Shown piece by piece: positions 19,541 through 28,828 of a stretch of 44,104 nt of DNA. Within the stretch, counting starts at the first letter, position 1; each line of letters begins with the position of its first letter. The DNA is from Leptolyngbyaceae cyanobacterium CSU_1_3 (GTDB taxonomy: Bacteria; Cyanobacteriota; Cyanobacteriia; Leptolyngbyales; Leptolyngbyaceae). Made by a program: the position numbers and the translations under genes. The notes under the pieces were generated by a model that was not told where the DNA came from, made no database searches, and worked only from the letters and a program-made list of their open reading frames with translations. The stretch is from the NCBI GenBank assembly GCA_012034655.1, contig JAAUOZ010000022.1, positions 1 to 44,104 of the forward strand, read 5' to 3'.

Positions 19541-20308
19541 CTAATAGCAGCCTTGCTTTAACAGATCTTGAATGTTGTCGTGGCAGTGGGTTGTCAGGTC
19601 GCCGACGATCGTTCTCGCCTGCTTGCCCTGATATTGCTGACGCTGGGAGGGCGTGATCCAAAAAGGACGACCCACCAATACATTGACTCGTTGATACATC
19701 ACAAGCGGATGCCAACCTTCTTGATGAAACAAGGGTTCTGAAGGATCAAAGAAACTCAGAAGTTTGAGGGGGACGGCAGACGTTTTGGTTTCTGATTGGA
19801 CGGCGATCGCCACAGGTAAAACCGCCAAATTTTGCACGGGAGCCTTTAACGCAAGATGGGCAAATCCGCGCTGAAAATCACCCATCTCGGTTCGATCGGG
19901 ACTGTTGATCATCGGCTGAGTTCCTTCCGGGAAGACCCCTACTGCTTGCTGCGTTCGCAAAAGCTGAATCGCCTGATGGAAAAAGCTTTGCTGTCGCTGT
20001 TCGGGAACCTCTAGCGGAAAGCACCCCAATTTGGCAACGATTTCGCGCATTACGGGCACTTGACCCATGTAGTGATGACAGGCAAAGCGAATGGGGCGAT
20101 CGATGGCACTCATCAGCAGGGGGGCATCTAGAAAACTACGGTGATTGCTGACCACCAAAATCGCACTGTCTTGGGGAACGCGATCGCGGTGGTAGAGGTA
20201 CGTTTGCATTCCTAAGCTCGAAAGCAGCAGACGCGAAATTTGAAGCGGACTGTCAGAAGCCATGCAGGACGCGATTGATAGGTCAGGTTTTCTACTACTT
20301 GTTAACAT
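19541..20308 (-). CDS. Lysophospholipid-acyltransferase-like protein (PlsC fold)
   Basis: The protein carries the glycerolipid acyltransferase motifs: motif I NHRSFLDAP (the HX4D pair) and motif III VGVFPEGTQP. Hydrophobic stretches near VLPVAIAVQ suggest membrane association. Start choice is uncertain: the frame opens at 20428, but the first 40 residues look unconserved. I chose ATG 20308 (MLTSSRKPDLS, 255 residues); ATG 20263 is also possible. Members esterify lysophosphatidate or related acceptors, and the acceptor here cannot be read from sequence. It is followed after 30 bp by the alpha/beta hydrolase, very probably as an operon. Confidence 0.83.
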   Translation of the reverse strand: MLTSSRKPDLSIASCMASDSPLQISRLLLSSLGMQTYLYHRDRVPQDSAILVVSNHRSFLDAPLLMSAIDRPIRFACHHYMGQVPVMREIVAKLGCFPLEVPEQRQQSFFHQAIQLLRTQQAVGVFPEGTQPMINSPDRTEMGDFQRGFAHLALKAPVQNLAVLPVAIAVQSETKTSAVPLKLLSFFDPSEPLFHQEGWHPLVMYQRVNVLVGRPFWITPSQRQQYQGKQARTIVGDLTTHCHDNIQDLLKQGCY

Positions 20309-20729
20309 TACTTTACTTAGCCTAACAAATGTCTGAGGGGGTAGATCTTCGTTCAACTCTATTGGTCTATGGGGCCTCCTACATTGCTTTGTGTAAAAAA
20401 TTTGTTGTAGATTCAGGAAGCTCCTCAAATCTCTGCAATTCAGCCGATATTCTGGCGAAATTTTTCATCATTAGACCGCTTGTTCGATAAGATTCTTCTA
20501 CTTCGTAGTTCAATAGATCTAAACACCTGAGAGGTGATTTTCAGCGCTGACCGCTAAACTGAGGAAATTGCAATCTTTGAATCGATCGAAACGAGACAGT
20601 TTTTGGTGGATCAATACTTTAATTTCAAACTCACTAACTTTAGAGTTGGTGAAACAGAGAGGCAGTTTGGTAGGTTTTGCAAGCAAAGTTAATAGAAATT
20701 AGCTCTGATGAGCAAGTTTTATATCATTT

Positions 20730-22348
20730 ATGAGTCCCGAAGATCCTAAAAACCCTACGTTTTCTATCACAACCCCGCTTTACTATGCGAATGATTTGCC
20801 GCACGTAGGCAGCGCTTATCCGACGATCGCAGCCGATGCGATCGCTCGCTTTCAGCGCCTGCTAGGCAAACCCGTTTTGTTTGTAACCGGAACCGATGAA
20901 CATGGGCAAAAAATTCAGCGCACGGCAGAAGCATTAGGTCGATCGCCTCAAGAACACTGTGACCTGATTGTGCCCAAATTTCAGCATTTATGGGAGAAGC
21001 TAGACATTCGCTACGATCGCTTCATTCGCACCACAGATGAGCGGCATCACGCAATTGTCAAAGAATTTTTTCAGCGCGTTTGGGACAAGGGCGACATTTA
21101 TCTCAGTCGGCAAAAGGGCTGGTACTGTGTTGCTTGCGAAGAATTTAAAGAAGAACGCGAACTCCTAGCAGATCACTACTGCGCTATCCATCCCAACAAA
21201 CAAGCTGAATGGCGAGACGAAGAAAATTATTTTTTCCGGCTGTCAAACTATCAAGAAAAATTAGAAAAGCTCTATCAAGATCAAGCGAGTTTTATTCAGC
21301 CTGCCAGTCGGCGCAATGAAGTGCTGAGTTTTGTCAGCCAAGGCTTGCGCGACTTTTCAATTTCTAGAATCAACGTAGACTGCGGCTTTCCGGTTCCTGA
21401 GAACCCCCATCACACGCTGTATGTTTGGTTTGATGCCCTTCTGGGCTACATTACCGCCCTGCTAGAGCCTGAAAGCGACCCCACCCTAGAGAACGCCCTG
21501 TCTCGGTGGTATCCGATCGATATTCATCTGATTGGCAAAGATATCCTGCGGTTTCATGCCGTCTACTGGCCAGCGATGCTGATGTCTGCTGGGTTGCCGC
21601 TGCCCGATCGGTGTTTGGGCATGGGTTCCTTGTTCGCGATGGTCTAAAAATGGGCAAAAGCACGGGGAATACGATCGATCCCTTCGCCCTAGTCGATCGC
21701 TACGGCAGTGATGCGGTGCGCTATTACTTTCTCAAAGAAATTGAATTTGGGCGCGACGGCGTTTTCGACGAAACCCGATTTGTCAGCATTCTCAACGCCG
21801 ACCTGGCCAACGATTTGGGCAACCTGCTCAACCGCACCCTAAAAATGGTGCAGAAGTACTGTGGCGGAAACGTTCCAGACTTGGCGGCGGCAGAAATTCC
21901 TGGCGACAACCCTCTCAAGGCAACGGGTAGCAAGTTGGGCGATCGCGTCAAAGAATCCTATGAGGCGCTGGCCTTTAGCACCGCCTGCAACGAAATTCTC
22001 AGTCTGGTGAGAATCGGCAACAAGTACATTGACGAACAAGCACCCTGGACACTCTACAAACAAGGCAAACAGCCAGACGTTGAGCAGGTGTTATACGCCG
22101 TCTTAGAGTCGGTGCGGCTGGCAGCTTATCTGCTGTCGCCGGTCACTCCGATCGTCAGCACCCGCATCTACCAACAATTAGGATATATAGTGGATTTTTG
22201 TGAAACTCCCCTGGCGGATGATTCAATCACATTTACGGTGCACGCCTCTTGGGGTGCGCTTCCGGCTAAACAAATGCTAGGTGAGGCCGAGCCGGTTTTT
22301 CAGAAACTGGAGCCTCCAGAGACTGATGCAACGATGGTGGAAGGGTGA
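20730..22348 (+). CDS. metG: Methionyl-tRNA synthetase; frame broken at 21614-21616
   Basis: The enzyme charges tRNA-Met. Class I signatures are present: the HIGH equivalent PHVGS in YYANDLPHVGSAYPT, the zinc-like cysteines in YCVACEEF, and KMGKSTGNT, the KMSKS equivalent with Gly for Ser. The first frame ends at 21647 in nonsense (LGMGSLFAMV). Adding one T at 21614-21616 gives PDRCFGHGFLVRDGLKMGKS and continuity to 22348, about 540 residues. This length matches the short bacterial form without the C-terminal tRNA-binding dimer domain. The start is ATG 20730. Because the enzyme is essential, the frame break is almost certainly a sequence error. Confidence 0.95.
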
Positions 22349-22415
22349 AGAGGACGCTGATTTTTTCTGATTTTAATCATCCATTAATCTTCATAACAAA
22401 CTGAGGTATATCAAC

Positions 22416-23030
22416 GTGTTAAATCACCTAAACGAAAACGAAATGATGTTCTCGCCAGAGCAAGTTCTAGAAAATCGAGGTAGAGTTGCCATTTTTATTG
22501 ACGGCTCAAATCTGTTTTATGCGGCGCTGCAATTGGGCATTGAGATCGACTACACGAAACTACTCTGTCGGCTGACGGCAGGTTCGCGGCTGCTTCGCTC
22601 TTTCTTCTACACCGGGGTCGATCGCACCAACGAAAAGCAGCAGGGCTTTCTGCTATGGATGCGACGCAACGGCTATCGGGTGATCTCCAAAGATTTGGTG
22701 CAGTTGCCCGACGGCTCCAAAAAAGCCAATCTAGATGTCGAAATTGCTGTCGATATGATGTCGTTGGTCGGCTCTTATGACACAGCAGTGCTGGTGAGTG
22801 GAGATGGCGACCTGGCCTATGCGGTGAATGCGGTCAGCTATCGAGGCGTGCGGGTAGAAGTGGTGAGCCTGCGATCGATGACCAGTGACAGCTTGATTAA
22901 CGTCTCCGATCGCTACATTGATCTCGACAACATCAAAGAAGACATTCAGAAAACGCCTCGCAGCTACACCTACCGTCCGCTATCGGGGATCGGCTTGATG
23001 GACGAAGCAGAAGACGATCACTCTGTTTAG
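22416..23030 (+). CDS. LabA-like NYN-domain (PIN-fold) protein
   Basis: The 204-residue protein is a LabA/DUF88 NYN domain, a PIN-like RNase fold. The acidic active-site residues are seen in FIDGSNLFYAAL (about 28-39), KKANLDVEIAVDMM and VLVSGDGDLAYAV. LabA in Synechococcus elongatus takes part in negative feedback on KaiC-controlled expression. This paralogue group is widespread in cyanobacteria and its RNA target is unknown. It starts with GTG at 22416, with GAGG 12 bases upstream; MLNHLNENE matches the usual N-terminus. A lptC-like gene follows on the same strand after 262 bp. Confidence 0.88.
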   Translation: MLNHLNENEMMFSPEQVLENRGRVAIFIDGSNLFYAALQLGIEIDYTKLLCRLTAGSRLLRSFFYTGVDRTNEKQQGFLLWMRRNGYRVISKDLVQLPDGSKKANLDVEIAVDMMSLVGSYDTAVLVSGDGDLAYAVNAVSYRGVRVEVVSLRSMTSDSLINVSDRYIDLDNIKEDIQKTPRSYTYRPLSGIGLMDEAEDDHSV

Positions 23031-23292
23031 GAATCAGAGGTCGGCTGCGCCACGCTGTCTGAGAGGAATGAGAAAAATAGGTGCGGTCAACAGGGACTAG
23101 CTAAATCAGGGAGCTTTCTGAAGTAGATTGCGTCAAGGTGATCTCCGACCCTGCTGGGCAAGGAAAGAGCCGAACCGCTCAAAGTTTCATGCTTCGGGAA
23201 GTCGGTAGGAGATCGGAAATGTGGGATTGGCTAACTTAAAGCCCTAAACCCCTCTACTCCCTTGGTTGTTGGCTGCTTCATAGAGAATTAGT

Positions 23293-24469
23293 ATGACTTC
23301 ATCACATTTTTGGAAAGCCACCTTGAATCTCTATCGCTCAGGGTTTCTAACCGTTCTGCTGATCGCCTTGCTGGCTGGCACAGTTGGGTGCGAAAGGAGA
23401 AACACGGCTGCTGATCGGTTGGCCGAAGACACTAAAGAAATCCAAAAATTTGACAGCGACCTCAACTGGGACGACATTACCCTCGAACAAGTAGACGAGC
23501 AGGGCAAACTCTGGTGGAAGGTCAAGGCTAAACAAGCCGCTTACAGCAAAGATCAGAAGAACGCTACTGTCGAAGATCCCAAGGGTGAGTTGTATCAAGA
23601 CGGCAAGCCTGTGTTCAAAATCGAGGGCAAAAAGGGCGAAGTTCAGCAAGATGGCAAATCGATCGTCCTGCGGGGGCAGATTGTTGCTACCGATCTCAAA
23701 GACGGCACGATGCTTAAGGGCAACGAAGTCGAGTGGAAACCGATGGAAGACGTGCTGCTGATTCGCAACAGCGTCGCCGGAACGCATAAACAAATGCAGT
23801 TTGTCGCCCAAGAAGGTCGATTTCAGACGCGTGCTCGGACGATGGAGCTATCTAAGCAAATTGTCGCTTCCTCCAAAGATCCTGAAATTCAGGTTAGAAC
23901 CGAACACCTCATCTGGAATATCAAAGACGAAAAAGTGGTGGGCGATCGTCCGCTTCAGGTCGATCGCTACAAAACAAAGTCCTCACTGAGCGCAGCACCG
24001 CCGAAACGGCCAGCGTCGATCTCAAGGCAAAAATCGTTAATCTTCAACAGAACGCCAGAATAGACTCAAAAGCTCAAAATTTTCAAGTCTCCAGCAACCA
24101 TCTGCTGTGGAATCTGACCGACCAGACCATTGATTCGCTTCAGCCTGTGACCATTCTTAACCCTCCCCAACAGGTGACGCTGACTGCAAATCGAGGATTT
24201 TTAGATATGCAGAAAACACCGTTGATCTGATGGGCAATGTGCGGGGAAGTGGGCAGCGCAATGGTTCTAACTTGGATGCCGATCGGGTGATCTGGTTCAA
24301 CACGACCCAGCAATTTCAGGCGGAGGGAAATGTCAACTATCGTCAGACCAATCCGCCTTTTAGCATTGCTGGCCCTAGTGCAGTGGGCAAACTTCAAGAT
24401 CAGCAGGTTTCGATGAATGGCGGCGAGGGCGGTAGAGTTGAGATGCAAATTGTGCCACAGCCGCGATGA
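23293..24469 (+). CDS. lptC: LptC-like LPS-export lipoprotein; two frame breaks (about 23975 and 24205)
   Basis: LptC forms part of the periplasmic bridge carrying lipopolysaccharide to the outer membrane. The N-terminus has a lipoprotein signal with lipobox GTVGC (about 29-33). The body is a series of beta-rich repeats of LptC/OstA type, such as KVKAKQAAYSKDQKNATVED and GKKGEVQQDGKSIVLRGQIV. The first frame goes off after DRYKTK; the second carries VLTERSTAETASVDLKAKIV to GFLD; the third resumes with YAENTVDLMGNVRGSGQRNG and ends at 24469. Each break is cured by one added base (within 23971-23979 and 24204-24207). The merged protein is about 392 residues, the double-length cyanobacterial form. 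Confidence 0.85.
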
Positions 24470-24488
24470 GTCAGGATGAGGGAAATGA

Positions 24489-24529
24489 GGGATTCGGGGT
24501 TGGCTTCGCGTCGCGAGAGGGGTGAGGGG
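24489..24529. repeat. GC-rich dispersed repeat (GGGGTTGGCTTCGCGTCGCG type)
   Basis: A 41-bp stretch between lptC and cysH has an internal CGCG palindrome (TTCGCGTCGCGA). It matches, as reverse complement with several changes, the segment 1247-1285 upstream of dacB. The gap holds no gene. Confidence 0.5.
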
Positions 24530-24651
24530 TAAAAGAAGCGTCAGAATTTGTTTATCGCCAGATTAGGATTAGAATTCGTGCCCTCAACCTGGAAAGCGGG
24601 AAGCTTCCATTCTGCTGCGTTTCTGTTTGGTACGATCGAGCCGATAGAATG

Positions 24652-24674
24652 AGGATTGCACTTAAGACAATCCT
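24652..24674 (+). promoter_or_regulatory. Small hairpin just before the cysH ribosome-binding site
   Basis: AGGATTG (24652-24658) and CAATCCT (24668-24674) are exact complements with a 9-nt loop. The hairpin ends about 6 bases before the AGGAG of cysH. It could influence translation or mark the promoter, but no known regulator motif is recognised. Confidence 0.3.
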
Positions 24675-24694
24675 GCTTTGAGGAGAACACTATC

Positions 24695-25435
24695 ATGGCG
24701 CAACTGACGGCGCAGCCTCTCGATATTCCTGGTTTGGATGCAGAACTTTCTAAGCAAAGCCCCCAGCAAATTTTGAAACAGGCCCTAGGTCAATTTGACA
24801 ACATCGCAATTTCCTTTAGTGGTGCAGAAGATGTGGTCTTGATTGACATGGCCCATAAAATTAACCCCAACATCCAGGTGTTTAGCCTTGATACGGGTCG
24901 TCTCCATGCTGAAACCTATCAGTTTATCGATCGTGTCCGCAAACACTACGGAATTACGATCGACATCATGTATCCCGATGCCGCTCAGGTCGAGGCAATG
25001 GTGACGGCAAAAGGTCTCTTTAGCTTCTACGAAGACGGGCACAAAGAATGCTGTGGAATTCGTAAGGTTGCCCCTTTGCGCCGCAAGCTGTCTACGCTAG
25101 ATGCCTGGATTACGGGGCAACGTCAAGATCAAAGCCCGACGACTCGCGGTAGTGTGCCAGTGGTGCAAATAGACGGCGCTTTTGGCGGAGAAGAGCGACA
25201 GTTGATCAAGTACAATCCTCTTTCTCACTGGACTTCGGCTGATGTGTGGATGTACATTCGCTCCTACGAAGTGCCCTACAATTCTCTGCACGATCGCGGG
25301 TTTGTCAGCATTGGCTGTGAGCCTTGTACGCGATCGGTCTTGCCCAATCAGCACGAACGGGAAGGTCGCTGGTGGTGGGAAGAAGCAACCAAGAAGGAGT
25401 GCGGATTACATGCGATCAATCCAACTGCCTCTTAA
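24695..25435 (+). CDS. cysH: Assimilatory (phospho)adenylylsulfate reductase with Fe-S cysteines
   Basis: CysH reduces APS or PAPS to sulfite with thioredoxin in assimilatory sulfate reduction. The 246-residue protein has the PP-loop-like [15 protein letters not shown] and [13 protein letters not shown] motifs. It carries both cysteine sets: Cys119-Cys120 (ECCGIRK) with Cys208 and Cys211 (GCEPCTR) for a [4Fe-4S] cluster, and the catalytic Cys236 in KKECGLHA. The double-cysteine cluster is typical of APS reductases and of bifunctional CysH, so the substrate may be APS rather than PAPS. The ATG at 24695 with GAGGAG at 24680-24685 is preferred over the open-frame start at 24656. Confidence 0.93.
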   Translation: MAQLTAQPLDIPGLDAELSKQSPQQILKQALGQFDNIAISFSGAEDVVLIDMAHKINPNIQVFSLDTGRLHAETYQFIDRVRKHYGITIDIMYPDAAQVEAMVTAKGLFSFYEDGHKECCGIRKVAPLRRKLSTLDAWITGQRQDQSPTTRGSVPVVQIDGAFGGEERQLIKYNPLSHWTSADVWMYIRSYEVPYNSLHDRGFVSIGCEPCTRSVLPNQHEREGRWWWEEATKKECGLHAINPTAS

Positions 25436-25474
25436 CCCAACGTCAGTTTAAGGGATTGGCATGAAAGTCAGATA

Positions 25475-25550
25475 CCAGTAAATCGGGTTTCGGCTCCGCT
25501 CAGCCCTCGACGGTTGAAGGTTGAGCAGAGTCGAAACCTGGCTGGTGATT
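25475..25550. repeat. REP-like palindrome downstream of cysH
   Basis: GGGTTTCGGCTCCGCTCAGC (25485 onward) pairs with GGTTGAGCAGAGTCGAAACC (ending 25538), with outer CCAGTAAATC and GTGATTC sequences also partly related. This is the best-preserved member of the family in the window. The outer CCAGTRAATC is also seen at 9971. Confidence 0.8.
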
Positions 25551-25653
25551 CACGATTAACCCGCAGATCCCTCACCCAGAAGTTGGAAATCTGGACTGAC
25601 AAAACTCAAACTGCCCTCAACCACTTTCTATAAGCTACTTCTATGAGCTACTT

Positions 25654-26586
25654 CTATGAGCCACAGGCCCGCTCGTTAGGGTTGGGGGTTGCATCTGGGT
25701 AGAAGGTGACGATCGCTCGGCTGGTTTTGACGAAGACAGCTTGAAAGGGAGGCGCTGCTTCGTCGCGAATAGTGTAGAGGCAAGCTTGGTTGCCAGCGCT
25801 AGTGTTTCTGAATGCCTTGAAGGCTTGGGTGGCATCGGTCAAAATTTCTTGGGCGTTGCTGACGTAGGAGTAGCCTTTTTTGCGGTCTCTGGCGATGACG
25901 CGATTGCCTTGTTTGACTTCGACTCCTAGGGTGTAGATTTCGCCTTCTTGCACCTCTTCCGATCGAGAATTGTTGGGCAGCCGTCCGGCAATTCCCTGGT
26001 TTTGCAGTTGCAGATATCTGCCTGCAAAATGCAATCCGCCGATCTGTTGGCTGCTTCTGATTTCGCCGCAAAAAATGTGCTCAAATCCGTTTCTGTCTGA
26101 CCAAATTGTGACCAAATCGTCGCGAAACTGCTGATCGCTGCGTCGTCCTGCAAAAAGTTCGCCGCCGACGGTTTGTTTGATTTGCTGCACGACTTGGGGT
26201 GACTCTGAAAAAAGCCGTCTCAGGCTGACAGTGCTAACTTTGCTGCCAAATGCGCCGCAGGTTTCTAACACTTTTTGATCAAATGCATTCAGGCTAGGTG
26301 GAACTGGGGAGATATCTACTGCTTGGTTTCGGGGCACTCCGACTGAGACGGGATTGTTGGTTTGATCGAAAAACGGCAACAGACTAGAATTGGCCGATCG
26401 CGGGGAACGCTGTCTAGATTGAGCTAGATACTTATTAGCCTGAGAAGGTGTCTGAGAAGGTTGAGCGATCGCTGGCTGCATCACAACCGGAACTGCAAAA
26501 GAAATCACATTCAGCAACAGTAATGAGAAGCCGCCAACAAAAGTTGTTGATGCTTTAGGCATAGTTTTAGGCATAATTTTAGGCAT
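25654..26586 (-). CDS. Secreted EndoU-like ribonuclease-domain protein
   Basis: The protein (310 residues from ATG 26586) has a Sec signal peptide (SLLLLNVISFAVPVVMQPAI, cleavage after AIAQ), a Gln/Ser/Pro-rich linker, and a C-terminal domain that I assign to the EndoU fold. The key text is GFEHIFCGEI (His170) and GGLHFAGRYL (His186), the two-histidine pattern of EndoU nucleases. The tail includes KKGYSYVSNAQEIL and AIVTFYPDATPNP. Known EndoU enzymes cleave single-stranded RNA at uridines; whether this exported protein is an active RNase is not proven. The N-terminus has three ATG-CCT-AAA units from a 12-bp tandem repeat, so three in-frame starts (26586, 26574, 26562) are possible. Confidence 0.72.
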   Translation of the reverse strand: MPKIMPKTMPKASTTFVGGFSLLLLNVISFAVPVVMQPAIAQPSQTPSQANKYLAQSRQRSPRSANSSLLPFFDQTNNPVSVGVPRNQAVDISPVPPSLNAFDQKVLETCGAFGSKVSTVSLRRLFSESPQVVQQIKQTVGGELFAGRRSDQQFRDDLVTIWSDRNGFEHIFCGEIRSSQQIGGLHFAGRYLQLQNQGIAGRLPNNSRSEEVQEGEIYTLGVEVKQGNRVIARDRKKGYSYVSNAQEILTDATQAFKAFRNTSAGNQACLYTIRDEAAPPFQAVFVKTSRAIVTFYPDATPNPNERACGS

Positions 26587-26922
26587 AGCGCTAAACGTAG
26601 GGTAAGTATTTCTGAGAACAATTTTCTGAAAATAACCTGAGCCAAAACGCTGCAAAAGGCTGAGGGTGGTGACGAATTTTTTGGGTCATTCAGTTCCCGA
26701 TCGTCCCTTTTGTTTGTAGTTCTTAATTTTGTTTGTAGTTCTTAATTTTGTGGTTCTTATGAAGAATTATTTAAAATAATAGGGATCACGATTCATACTC
26801 ATTTCTCGCGGCATTATGTAGAGCAAGGGGCATCTGAGCACACTTCAAATTCGGTTTTGCCTGATCGTTCTTCGCAGTCTTGAAATAGTACTATTCAGCG
26901 CAATTCTGTGAGTCTCAAACCT
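26587..26922. other. Divergent intergenic region, 336 bp, with a 19-bp tandem duplication
   Basis: GTTTGTAGTTCTTAATTTT occurs at 26712-26730 and 26731-26749, followed by a truncated third unit (GTGGTTCTTA). The rest is AT-rich and presumably holds promoters for the EndoU and small-membrane-protein genes. Nothing else was recognised. Confidence 0.75.
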
Positions 26923-27153
26923 ATGCGTAACAGACTTCCGATCGGGTTCATTTTGCTTTTTAGTCTGATTTATATTGGCTTTGGTGATCAGTTTTTGCCG
27001 AGTTCGATCGGGCGTTATAGTTTTCAGGCACGGAGTTCGATCGATCAGGTGTTAGTGGGGATGTTTCCTAGTTGGCGACCGCGTACCAACCCCAATGCTC
27101 GAACTCAAGAAGCCGTGCGCCAGACAGAGGGCGACGAGCAGAAATCAAATTAG
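26923..27153 (+). CDS. Small conserved-looking single-span membrane protein
   Basis: From ATG 26923 the frame gives 76 residues. One hydrophobic segment lies at residues 5-22 (LPIGFILLFSLIYIGFGD), followed by FLPSSIGRYSF, a hydrophilic stretch and a charged Gln/Glu-rich tail. A GTG at 26908 would add five residues. The basic N-terminus before the helix suggests an N-in anchor with the tail outside or in the thylakoid lumen. I recall similar short cyanobacterial proteins without known function. The codon pattern and the strong first helix favour a real gene. Confidence 0.65.
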   Translation: MRNRLPIGFILLFSLIYIGFGDQFLPSSIGRYSFQARSSIDQVLVGMFPSWRPRTNPNARTQEAVRQTEGDEQKSN

Positions 27154-27175
27154 GATTGGGGTGCGGCCATCTACC

Positions 27176-27600
27176 TTAAATGTAAAAGTCGTTTAACCCA
27201 ACCTCTAACCCGATAGCGCTTCCAGATGGTTCAACTGATTCAACACGGTCTACTGAAACGCAGAACTGAACATAGTAGCCATTTGCACGTTTTATCAATC
27301 TCACCCGTTTGATTTGGTCAGGCTGATAGAAGTGCAAATCGCGTGTCCCTTTCAGCTTCAATCGACCGATACCACATTTATCGGTAAAGGTGATTGATTT
27401 TCGGTCATCTGCTAATTTCCATCCAGAAGTCTTGTACTCAACGGAGCGACACTCTTTCTGAAAACTGGGATAGCCTTTCTTGCCGGGAATCTGCTTTTTA
27501 CAGGTGTCGTAAAACTGTGTAATGCGAATCCGATAAATCCCCGACTTCTCTCGACTCCTGGGCGATTTCCGAGCAAAAAGATTTCCTGGAAATCGCCTTG
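27176..27600 (-). pseudogene. TnpB (IS200/IS605-IS607 type) remnant
   Basis: Translating 27600 to 27176 in one frame gives a run of TnpB-like text: QFYDTCKKQIPGKKGYPSFQ, then SVEYKTSGWKLADDRKSITF, LKLKGTRDLHFYQPDQIKRV and IGLEVGLNDFYI before a stop. This is the part before and including the first RuvC motif of the RNA-guided nuclease. The usual GLDVGL aspartate is Glu here, and everything after the motif (rest of RuvC, zinc finger) is missing. The 5' end is also lost; no start codon or TnpA gene is found. No terminal hairpins or omega-RNA-like end could be defined. It sits between the small membrane protein and ilvC. Confidence 0.85.
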
Positions 27601-27672
27601 GTTGAGTGTCTGCTCCTTAGCTGGGCTTGATCAAAGATTCGGGGATCGGGCATTTTGCTTTTAGCAATGCTT

Positions 27673-28716
<1,044 letters not shown>

Positions 28717-28828
28717 TTATCAGAAGGGAGACACGGGCAGGGCGATCGCAGGAAAAATCGACGCAGGAAAAACGGAAGAGTTGTGCTGTACAGTGAACCT
28801 CGTAAATCTGTACAAGGTGGCGATCGTC

